A stretch of DNA of 14,749 bases from NCBI GenBank assembly GCA_002314685.1, contig DCHB01000028.1, positions 1-14,749 of the forward strand, in the 5' to 3' direction. The position numbers were made by a program, and so were the translations under genes. The DNA comes from Clostridiales bacterium UBA1763. GTDB lineage: Bacteria; Bacillota; Clostridia; Oscillospirales; Oscillospiraceae. The notes under the pieces were generated by a model. It worked only from the letters and a program-made list of their open reading frames with translations, was not told the origin of the DNA and searched no databases. This document shows positions 7,608-13,647 of the stretch, one piece after another (position 1 is the stretch's first letter; each line of letters opens with the position of its first letter).

Positions 7608-8476
7608 TTGTAATCGGCGCGGTGAATACGGACATTTGCGGCAGACCGAATGCCGCACCGAATATGCGCGATTCAAACCCCGGGATAATCAGTCTCACCG
7701 CGGGCGGCGTGGGCAGAAACATTGCGCACAATCTGTGTCTTATGGGGCTCAAGGTCAAGTTTATCGCCGCGATAGGCGACGACATTTACGGCGACGGGCT
7801 GTACCGAAGCTGTGCCGAGCTCGGCATGGATATGAGCCTTTCGCGTAAAATAATCGGCGGGCACAGCTCGAGCTATCTGTATGTGACCGACGAAAAGGGC
7901 GATATGCTCATAGGCGTTGCCGACACGGAAATTTCCGACCTCATAACGCCCGAATATTTAGCCGCGCACCTCGACGAAATTAACAGTGCCGACGCAGTTT
8001 GCATAGACGGAAACCTGAGCGCGGAAACGGTTTTGTGGATTGCGGAAAACGTCACGACACCGCTGTACGCCGACCCCGTATCCGTGACAAAGGCGGAGAG
8101 GATAAAGCCCGCACTGAAGAGGCTCTGCGGCTTTAAGCCCAACGCGCTCGAGGCAATGAGCATGACGGGCGCGGTAACGCCCGAGGATGCCGCCGAAAGG
8201 CTCGCAGAAGCGGGCGTGAAGCGAGTTTTTGTTACAGTCGGAGAACAAGGCGTTATAGCCGCGGAGGGCACACAGCGCATTACGGCACCCTGTGCGGCAA
8301 CGCGGATTGTAAACACAACGGGCTGCGGCGATGCGGCAACGGCGGCTATTATATACGCGGGAGTCTGCGGTATGAGCTTAGAGCAGTCGGCTCGGGCGGC
8401 AATGCTCGCCGCGGCACAGACCGCCGAATGCGAAAAAACGGTAAATCCGAAACTGAATATAAAAAAAGAAGTCTGA
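7589..8476 (+). CDS. psuK: PfkB-family sugar kinase, probably pseudouridine kinase
   Basis: This is a ribokinase-fold protein of 295 residues. The N-terminal part carries DSNPG (28-32) and the glycine motif GGVGRNIAHNL (39-49), a combination shared with E. coli PsuK. The C-terminal anion-hole motif NTTGCGD supplies the catalytic base Asp248. PsuK phosphorylates pseudouridine to pseudouridine 5'-phosphate, which PsuG then splits to uracil and ribose-5-phosphate. No psuG is in the window, so the substrate remains an inference and another nucleoside or sugar is possible. The ATG at 7589 lies inside the end of glgP, with GAGG (7581-7584) 4 bases upstream, so it should be translationally coupled to glgP. 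The stop codon lies inside the shared terminator stem. Confidence 0.75.
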   Translation: MENKTVIVIGAVNTDICGRPNAAPNMRDSNPGIISLTAGGVGRNIAHNLCLMGLKVKFIAAIGDDIYGDGLYRSCAELGMDMSLSRKIIGGHSSSYLYVTDEKGDMLIGVADTEISDLITPEYLAAHLDEINSADAVCIDGNLSAETVLWIAENVTTPLYADPVSVTKAERIKPALKRLCGFKPNALEAMSMTGAVTPEDAAERLAEAGVKRVFVTVGEQGVIAAEGTQRITAPCAATRIVNTTGCGDAATAAIIYAGVCGMSLEQSARAAMLAAAQTAECEKTVNPKLNIKKEV

Positions 8477-8494
8477 TTTATCAGACTTCTTTTT
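8463..8494. terminator. Bidirectional terminator shared by psuK and the convergent 8493-9005 gene
   Basis: A perfect 14-bp stem (8463-8476 with 8481-8494) encloses the loop TTTA. T-runs leave the stem in both directions: five T on the plus strand and seven on the minus strand. The psuK stop (8474-8476) lies in the stem and the opposing stop (8493-8495) straddles its edge, so both coding sequences end within one hairpin. Confidence 0.9.
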
Positions 8495-9005
8495 ATTCGG
8501 TTAATCCTTCTATATAATCGTTGTAAATGTCCTGCGCGGACTTGACATCCTCGGTCGGCTCAACCGTTGCAGTCGGCTCGACTGTCGGTGTAGGCTCAGC
8601 CTTGCCCGTTATGTCCGCCCAGCCGGGCAGTACACCGAGCACGCTTGCCGCGGCTATACCGCAGGCAAACAGGAACACGACAATTATAATCCACACAACG
8701 GTTTTCTTGTGCAGGGGATTGCGGTCGCCCTTCTCCTTATGTGCTGTCGCCTTGTATGCACGCACGCCGAGGCTGTCCATGCGCTCGTTAATATTCGCCT
8801 TTCGGGAAATGAGCTTTTTACCCATGAGCGCCTCGGAGTTGTTCGGCTCCTCGGCGAGTATCTCATCAAACAGTGCGTCAGCCTCAGCCCAATAGCCCTG
8901 CGATACCAGATGATATGCTCTGTCGGTCTTTCTGTCCTCCGCCTTTTGCTCGGGTGAACGCTCAAGCAGCTCCTCAAATATGGTCTTATCCTCCGTGGCT
9001 GACAC
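8493..9005 (-). CDS. Membrane-anchored protein with TPR-like N-terminus and Pro/Thr-rich extracellular tail, function unknown
   Basis: I do not recognise a named family. The 170 residues have three parts. Residues about 27-61 look like one TPR-type helical pair (YHLVSQGYWAEADALFDEIL followed by EEPNNSEA). A strongly hydrophobic helix lies at about 103-124, preceded by Lys/His/Arg. A tail of three TVEPT-like units at about 138-152 follows, then a short acidic end. Having no signal peptide and positives before the helix suggests N-terminus inside and tail outside. The start is GTG at 9005, with AAGGA (9017-9013) 7 bases upstream; no ATG is available nearby. A good promoter precedes it and the leader would be only about 17 bases. 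The HAD gene diverges from it. TPR-like folds usually mediate protein contacts, so an adaptor or sensor role is possible but unproven. Confidence 0.8.
   Translation of the reverse strand: MSATEDKTIFEELLERSPEQKAEDRKTDRAYHLVSQGYWAEADALFDEILAEEPNNSEALMGKKLISRKANINERMDSLGVRAYKATAHKEKGDRNPLHKKTVVWIIIVVFLFACGIAAASVLGVLPGWADITGKAEPTPTVEPTATVEPTEDVKSAQDIYNDYIEGLTE
8554..8607. repeat. Three 18-bp tandem units coding the Pro/Thr-rich tail
   Basis: The octamer GTCGGCTC starts at 8554 and 8572, and its variant GTAGGCTC starts at 8590, so the spacing is exactly 18 bases. Each unit codes on the minus strand for one TVEPT-like block of the extracellular linker. The copies have diverged at other positions. 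Confidence 0.7.
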
Positions 9006-9028
9006 CTCCGTTTCCTTAATGTTACGTT

Positions 9029-9057
9029 ATTTTATCATTTATTGCATTGTCGGTCAA
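9029..9057 (-). promoter_or_regulatory. Promoter for the 8493-9005 gene
   Basis: On the minus strand TTGACC (9057-9052) is followed after 17 bases by TAAAAT (9034-9029), preceded by TGA as an extended -10. Transcription would start near 9022, only about 17 bases before the GTG start. Confidence 0.7.
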
Positions 9058-9077
9058 TCGCGAAATCGTGAACAATA

Positions 9078-9106
9078 TTGAAATTTTGCACAGATTGTAC
9101 TAAAAT
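9078..9106 (+). promoter_or_regulatory. Promoter for the HAD phosphatase gene
   Basis: TTGAAA (9078-9083) is followed after 17 bases by TAAAAT (9101-9106), each hexamer one base from consensus. Transcription would start near 9113, leaving about 14 bases before the TTG start, just enough for the ribosome binding site. The -35 boxes of this and the opposite promoter are 20 bases apart. Confidence 0.7.
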
Positions 9107-9126
9107 AATCAAAGGGAAGTGATTAC

Positions 9127-9783
9127 TTGAAAAAGCTTGTAATATTCGATTTGGACGGCACTCTGCTCGACACAATAGGCGACCTTTGCGCCTCGGTAAA
9201 CCACGCGCTCGGCACTGAGCGCTTGCCCCTGCGCAGTCTTTGCGAGGTGCGCTCCTTCGTCGGAAACGGCATACGAAATCTCGTTGAGCGCAGTGTGCCG
9301 CAGGGCATGCAGGCGGACACGCTCGAGCGTGTGTTTTGTGCGTTCAAGTCACATTATGCGGAAAACTGCGAGGTAAATACAGTGCCCTACGAGGGCATAA
9401 CAGAGCTTTTATCTAAGCTGAAAGCGGAGGGCTATTTGCTCGGTGTTGTGTCAAACAAGGCAGACTCCGCCGTCAAAACGCTCATCGAGCACTATTTCCC
9501 GAGCACCTTTGACAGTGTCATCGGCGAGAGGGCGGGAGTGCGCAGAAAGCCCGCACCCGATTCGGTGCTCGAAACGGTGAACGCCCTTGGTGCGGATATA
9601 AAACAGACGGTGTATATAGGCGACTCGGAGGTCGATGCAGTGACCGCAGAAAACGCGGGCTGTGACTGCGTGCTCGTGTCGTGGGGCTTCCGCGAAAGAG
9701 CTCTCTTGGAGAGCTTTAACAAGCCCCTTGCAGACAGCGCAGATGAGCTTTATGACCTGATAAAAACATCGGAAATACTGTAA
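9127..9783 (+). CDS. HAD-superfamily phosphatase, phosphoglycolate phosphatase (Gph) like
   Basis: Haloacid dehalogenase fold with all four motifs in 218 residues: FDLDGTLLD at 7-15 (nucleophile Asp8, acid Asp10), VSNK with Ser109, RKPAPDS with Lys141, and YIGDSEVD with Asp166 and Asp170. The roughly 60-residue helical insertion after motif I is the C1 cap seen in Gph/PGMB-type phosphatases, which sets substrate choice. Gph removes phosphate from 2-phosphoglycolate, but many close relatives act on other sugar phosphates or nucleotides, so no symbol is given. The start is TTG at 9127, placed by GGAAGTGAT (9115-9123) and by the position of motif I. The last six codons form half of the terminator stem and the stop is in its loop. 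The gene is monocistronic. Confidence 0.9.
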   Translation: MKKLVIFDLDGTLLDTIGDLCASVNHALGTERLPLRSLCEVRSFVGNGIRNLVERSVPQGMQADTLERVFCAFKSHYAENCEVNTVPYEGITELLSKLKAEGYLLGVVSNKADSAVKTLIEHYFPSTFDSVIGERAGVRRKPAPDSVLETVNALGADIKQTVYIGDSEVDAVTAENAGCDCVLVSWGFRERALLESFNKPLADSADELYDLIKTSEIL

Positions 9784-9802
9784 TCAGTATTTCCGATGTT
9801 TT
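9763..9802. terminator. Bidirectional terminator between the HAD gene and the lipid kinase operon
   Basis: An 18-bp perfect stem pairs 9763-9780 with 9785-9802 around the loop TAAT. TTTT leaves the plus-strand side and TTTTT the minus-strand side. It lies over the last codons and stop (9781-9783) of the HAD gene and 8 bases past the stop of the opposing gene at 9811, so it can serve both. Confidence 0.9.
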
Positions 9803-9810
9803 ATATTTTA

Positions 9811-10698
9811 TCAGCAGATTATTTCGATTGCGCGTTCCATAACCTCGACTGCAAAATCGATGTGGTCGCCGCCGTATTCGCCGTCAAATGCCCAGGGCTC
9901 GGGCTCGTCGAATATAAACCGCGCCTTGCGTGTGTGCAGTATTTCTATGTAGGGGCTTGAGTAATCGTGGCTTAAAACCTGCGCGGCAAGCGGGAATACA
10001 GTCGCGATGCTCGGCAGCTTTTTTATGAGCACAAGCTCGTGCAGACCGTCGCCGAGCTCGACCTCCTCCTTGGGAAGGTCAACCGTACCGCCGATTGAAT
10101 AGGTGTTTGAAACACTGCCGTACATGAAGTCCTCATCGAACACGCCGCCGTCGTATTCAATGCGTACATGGCGGCTTTTGAGGTCCTTGACACTCTTTGC
10201 CGCGGCAGTGAGATATGCCGCCTGACCGAATTTGCGCTTCTTGTCCTGCGGTGTTGCATAGCTTACGGCGGAGAAGGCACCGAAGGCGGCAACATAGTTG
10301 AAGTATCCGCCGTTATAAGAGCCCGTGTCGAAGGGCAGAGGCTCGCCTTCAATAAATTTCTTTGCGCCCGCTATAATGTCGTTTTTCGGAAGCTTGAGCG
10401 TGCGGGCTATATCGTTTGCCGTGCCGATGGGAATATAGCCCACCTGCGGGCGCTTATCCAAGGTCATAAGTCCCGTGATAACCTCTGCGAGAGTGCCGTC
10501 ACCGCCGAGGCAAATAAGCCGCGGATAATCCGCGCCGTGCTCTGCGGCAAGCTCAGTTGCGTGTCCTCTGTACTCGGTAAAAAACAGCGCGGTGTCGTAG
10601 CCTGCGTCCGAGAGCAGCTTCAGCGCCTCGGGCAGACCGTTTTTGAAATGTCCCTTGCCTGCGGCGGGGTTAATTATCATCATCAGCGGAGTTTTCAT
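9811..10698 (-). CDS. Diacylglycerol kinase catalytic-domain lipid kinase (DagK/YegS family)
   Basis: The 295-residue product has the lipid-kinase ATP-site signatures: IINPAAGKG (8-16), GGDGT (65-69) and IPIGTANDIART (89-100), followed by the beta-rich C-terminal domain ending in FDGEYGG. Members phosphorylate diacylglycerol, sphingoid bases or related lipids at the inner membrane face; Gram-positive DagK recycles diacylglycerol left by lipoteichoic acid synthesis. The ATG at 10698 is chosen because GGTGA (10708-10704) lies 5 bases upstream and the protein then starts at the family N-terminus. A TTG at 10722 and a GTG at 10707 are in frame but less suited. It overlaps the DHHW gene by 29 bases, so the two are almost surely co-translated. 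The exact lipid is not readable. Confidence 0.92.
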   Translation of the reverse strand: MKTPLMMIINPAAGKGHFKNGLPEALKLLSDAGYDTALFFTEYRGHATELAAEHGADYPRLICLGGDGTLAEVITGLMTLDKRPQVGYIPIGTANDIARTLKLPKNDIIAGAKKFIEGEPLPFDTGSYNGGYFNYVAAFGAFSAVSYATPQDKKRKFGQAAYLTAAAKSVKDLKSRHVRIEYDGGVFDEDFMYGSVSNTYSIGGTVDLPKEEVELGDGLHELVLIKKLPSIATVFPLAAQVLSHDYSSPYIEILHTRKARFIFDEPEPWAFDGEYGGDHIDFAVEVMERAIEIIC

Positions 10699-12004
10699 TC
10701 TTTTCACCAACAACCTTTGCAATATTTGATGTAGTCACATCTGCCTGTGCAACCGCTATCGAATTTACGAAAATTACATCGTCAATACCGTAGGCATCTA
10801 TAAGCTCGTCGAGCGTCATGTCGCGGTAGCTTCGGTAGTCGATTACATAGATGTTTTTATAATTTTGCGTGAGGTACGGAACAAAGCAGTTACCGAAGCT
10901 GTCCTTTATTACAAGGCAGTTTTTCTCGGTCTTGCTGCTGTTGTTTGTAATGTGCGTGAATGGATTATCGCCTGAGATAAAGCACAGATATTTAAGTCCC
11001 GCCGAGGCATTTGTCATATCGCAGATAATGTCAATGCCGTAGGTTGCGCCCTCGGAGGTCGTTATAACGGTATCTATATCCCCGGGAGGCACGAAGGCAT
11101 AAACCGTATCGGGTGTGAGGGAGTGACTGCGGTTTGCGTATGACCAAAGCGAGCCCTTGTAGCCGTCAAAGCTCTTTTTTGTGAAGCTGTTGAGGTCTGC
11201 GGGAGTGTAGCCCGCCGTATTGCAGAACTGACGGTAGGCATAGTATGCCGCCTGCGCCGTCCAGTGATGGTCGGTGCGGAAGTAAATGTACTCACCGTTA
11301 CGGTAACGCAAAGCCTCGTATGTGTCAACACCTTTTGCACTCTTTAGCTGACCGTAGATGTAGTCGAGGGATTCCTCCTCGCTCGGACAGCCGATTTCCT
11401 CAAGGTATTCTGGCTCAAACATAATACCGATTGCCGTGGGCGCCAGAACGGTATATACCCTTGCCCTGCCGTCTGCAATCTCCGCCGCCTTGTTTACAAG
11501 CCCCGCAAAGGTATCCGCGCCGTCACGGTAGAAGTAGAAGAACTCGTAGCAGGCATCGTCAATCTGCAAGACGGTGCCGAACTGCACGAAGTCATCATCG
11601 CCGACAACGTTGCCGTGCCACGTATCGGTATCGACCTTGTCCCACGGGCTTATTTCCTCTGTCGGTGTCGGTGTCGCGGTGGGCCTCACGGTATCGGACA
11701 CGGACAGTCCGCCGTAAATTCCGACCTTGGAATGACCGTAGAGAGTCTGAACAAACTCGCTTACAGACAGCCATGCTTCACGGAAGGTGAAGGTGTCGGA
11801 AAACCACGTGTCAATGTCGGAAAACCATTCGCCGCCAACAAGTGCCTCAACGGAAAATTCGGGAAAGACGGCGAGGTCTCTCTTCTCATCGGCAGACTGC
11901 GTCGGGCGCAGAGGCAAAAGCCACGCAACAACGGTCAGTGCGGCAAGCACGAGGAAAAACGGTACCGAAAACAGATATTTTGTTTTGCCGTTTTCATTGT
12001 TCAT
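10670..12004 (-). CDS. DHHW-family protein, AlgJ/AlgX-like partner of the MBOAT acyltransferase
   Basis: This 444-residue protein has one N-terminal membrane helix (about 11-31) and a large outer domain. It carries the name-giving DHHW at 245-248 (FRTDHHWTAQAAYYAY) and a KDSFGN segment (367-372) that corresponds to the Ser-containing block of SGNH/AlgX-type acetyltransferases. A Pro/Thr-rich stretch (RPTATPTPTEE, 108-118) may be a flexible linker. In alginate and related systems such proteins carry acyl groups, brought across the membrane by the MBOAT protein, onto a polymer; that role is inferred here. It starts 2 bases after the MBOAT stop with no ribosome binding site visible before the ATG, so it probably depends on re-initiation. 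The lipid kinase start lies inside its end. Confidence 0.88.
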   Translation of the reverse strand: MNNENGKTKYLFSVPFFLVLAALTVVAWLLPLRPTQSADEKRDLAVFPEFSVEALVGGEWFSDIDTWFSDTFTFREAWLSVSEFVQTLYGHSKVGIYGGLSVSDTVRPTATPTPTEEISPWDKVDTDTWHGNVVGDDDFVQFGTVLQIDDACYEFFYFYRDGADTFAGLVNKAAEIADGRARVYTVLAPTAIGIMFEPEYLEEIGCPSEEESLDYIYGQLKSAKGVDTYEALRYRNGEYIYFRTDHHWTAQAAYYAYRQFCNTAGYTPADLNSFTKKSFDGYKGSLWSYANRSHSLTPDTVYAFVPPGDIDTVITTSEGATYGIDIICDMTNASAGLKYLCFISGDNPFTHITNNSSKTEKNCLVIKDSFGNCFVPYLTQNYKNIYVIDYRSYRDMTLDELIDAYGIDDVIFVNSIAVAQADVTTSNIAKVVGEKNENSADDDN

Positions 12005-12006
12005 AA

Positions 12007-13470
12007 TCAGAAATGGAAGTAGATGAATGGATTGTAGCTGCCGCCGACAAGCATAGCCGTTGACAGCAGAAGAATGCAGCAGGGAATTACGCAGTAGCGC
12101 ACTGCAAGCAGGGCGTTTGTCTTTGTCTTGCTGTCCGCGAATTTTTCCGCAAGATATTCGCCGAGCTTTTTCGGAAGCGGAGTGCAGAAAATTGCGCTGA
12201 CAAGCAGGATGAACATTCGGTTTTCAAAGAACAGCTTGACCTGATAGCTCGTAAATGCGTTGCCGTTTAAGCCGAAAAAGCCCTTGAATACGGTCAAGAG
12301 AAGCTGAATATCCGTGAATTTGAAAATGGTCCAGCCGAAGAATACGATCAGCACCGTGTAAAGCCACGGGAAAAAGCGCGGCAGACGGTCAAGCCATGAC
12401 TTCAAGAACAGCTTTTCGAGCACGAGGAACACGAAATAGTAAACGCCCCAGATAACGAAGGTCAGCGATGCGCCGTGCCACAGTCCCGTGAGCGACCAAA
12501 CAATGAAAAGGTTTACAACCGTGCGCAGAAGTCCGCGTCTGCTTCCGCCGAGGGGGATATATACATAGTCGCGGAAAAAGGTGCTCAGCGAAATGTGCCA
12601 GCGCCGCCAGAATTCTGTGACGGAGGTGGATTTGTACGGGTAGTTGAAGTTTTCGGGATAGTGCAGACCGAGCATCTGACCGAGTCCTATCGCCATGTCC
12701 GAATAGCCCGAAAAGTCGAGGTAAATGTGAAGCATATACGCAAGCATACCGAGCCACACGCCCGTCACGGGCACGGCTGAAAGCTGTGCGAGCTTGTCGG
12801 CAAGACCCGAGGCGCCCGAAATTGCACTGTCGGAAAGCAGAAGCTTGTCGGCAAGCTCACCGCAGACATTGCCCAACAGCACCTTTTTGCCCAAGCCGCA
12901 GGAGAAACGGAAAACGCCCTCCGACAAGGATGCCTTTGCATCGCGCTCAATGAAAAGCTCCTGCGAGATTGTCTTATAGCGCACGATAGGTCCCGCTATG
13001 CACTGGTGGAAAAGTGCGGCATACAACAGCACGTTGAAGTATTTTTTCTGTGCCACTGCATCGCCGCGAAACACATCGACGACGTAGCTTAAAAGCTGAA
13101 AGGTGTAAAACGATATGCCGAGAGGCAGTGCGATTTTAGTCACGAATTCGGGCACGTCGCCGAAAAGCGAGAGAGTAAAGCCTGCATATTTGAAAAAGCC
13201 GATCAGACCTATGTTGATTATACAGGCGGCGATAAGCCACAGTCTGCGCCGCATATAGCCGTTACAGCGTTCAATGCGCAGGGCTATATACCAGTCGGCA
13301 AGGCTCATCCCAAGCAGAACAAGCAGGTACCTCGGCTCGCCCCACGCATAGAATATGAGAGAGGAGATAAGCAGCACCGCGTTGCGCTGTTTAATGCTTC
13401 TGCACAGCGCGTAGGCGAGCAGGCTCAGCGGCAAAAAGGCATATAAAAATGTAAGGCTTGAAAAAAGCAT
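12007..13470 (-). CDS. MBOAT-family membrane O-acyltransferase (AlgI/DltB type)
   Basis: This is a polytopic membrane protein of 487 residues with about ten hydrophobic segments. MBOAT signatures are LDFSGYSDMAIGLG (251-264), FWRRWHISLSTFFRDYVYIPLGG (287-309, quoted only in part as the WRRWH core with His292), and GLWHGAS with the conserved membrane-buried His332. PLGISFYTFQ (116-125) and the NFNYPY segment are typical of AlgI/PatA-like members. These enzymes move acyl groups across the membrane for attachment to an exported polymer by a partner protein, here the DHHW gene 2 bases downstream. AAGGA lies 6 bases before the ATG and a promoter at 13518-13546 heads the operon. The polymer is unknown; alginate is unlikely since none of its synthesis genes are present. 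Confidence 0.93.
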   Translation of the reverse strand: MLFSSLTFLYAFLPLSLLAYALCRSIKQRNAVLLISSLIFYAWGEPRYLLVLLGMSLADWYIALRIERCNGYMRRRLWLIAACIINIGLIGFFKYAGFTLSLFGDVPEFVTKIALPLGISFYTFQLLSYVVDVFRGDAVAQKKYFNVLLYAALFHQCIAGPIVRYKTISQELFIERDAKASLSEGVFRFSCGLGKKVLLGNVCGELADKLLLSDSAISGASGLADKLAQLSAVPVTGVWLGMLAYMLHIYLDFSGYSDMAIGLGQMLGLHYPENFNYPYKSTSVTEFWRRWHISLSTFFRDYVYIPLGGSRRGLLRTVVNLFIVWSLTGLWHGASLTFVIWGVYYFVFLVLEKLFLKSWLDRLPRFFPWLYTVLIVFFGWTIFKFTDIQLLLTVFKGFFGLNGNAFTSYQVKLFFENRMFILLVSAIFCTPLPKKLGEYLAEKFADSKTKTNALLAVRYCVIPCCILLLSTAMLVGGSYNPFIYFHF

Positions 13471-13517
13471 AAGCAGTCCTTACTACGGTTTGTTGTTAGT
13501 CTTCTGTCAATTTAATT

Positions 13518-13546
13518 ATTTTATCACAACGGTGTGAGCAATTCAA
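13518..13546 (-). promoter_or_regulatory. Promoter for the MBOAT-DHHW-lipid kinase operon
   Basis: On the minus strand TTGAAT (13546-13541) is followed after 17 bases by TAAAAT (13523-13518), preceded by TGA (extended -10). Transcription would start near 13511, giving a leader of about 41 bases. The -35 directly abuts the U-tract of the upstream terminator. Confidence 0.7.
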
Positions 13547-13551
13547 CGAAA

Positions 13552-13581
13552 AAAGCTCCGCAGAAAAATCTGCGGAGCTTT
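13552..13581 (-). terminator. Intrinsic terminator after the ATP-grasp gene
   Basis: A 13-bp perfect stem (13581-13569 with 13564-13552) around a TTTT loop is followed on the minus strand by a run of T (CTTTTTTCG). On the plus strand no T-run follows, so it works in one direction. It insulates the MBOAT operon from the ATP-grasp gene. Confidence 0.85.
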
Positions 13582-13644
13582 AGAGACTGTCAAAAAACCA
13601 AACTGTCGGTAGTAAAAACCTGCAAACAGCGGGGGAGCTTTAGA
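13574..13644. repeat. 11-bp direct repeat in the ATP-grasp/MBOAT spacer
   Basis: GGAGCTTTAGA occurs at 13574-13584, where it forms one arm of the terminator, and again at 13634-13644 just past the ATP-grasp stop. The intervening 49 bases are not coding, and hold ACTGTC twice. It may be the remains of a duplicated terminator. Confidence 0.6.
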
Positions 13645-13647
13645 TGC

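Noticed and set aside
8554..8607. Tandem 18-bp units as a regulatory repeat or CRISPR-like array
   Set aside because: The units lie in frame within a coding region, number only three, have no spacers, and simply code the Pro/Thr-rich linker.
10699..10722. TTG at 10722 as lipid kinase start
   Set aside because: It would add eight residues not typical of the family, and a better placed GGTGA precedes the ATG at 10698.
10168..10734. Plus-strand frame opposite the lipid kinase
   Set aside because: The kinase signatures (GGDGT and the ATP-loop) are on the minus strand; no start signal supports the opposite frame.
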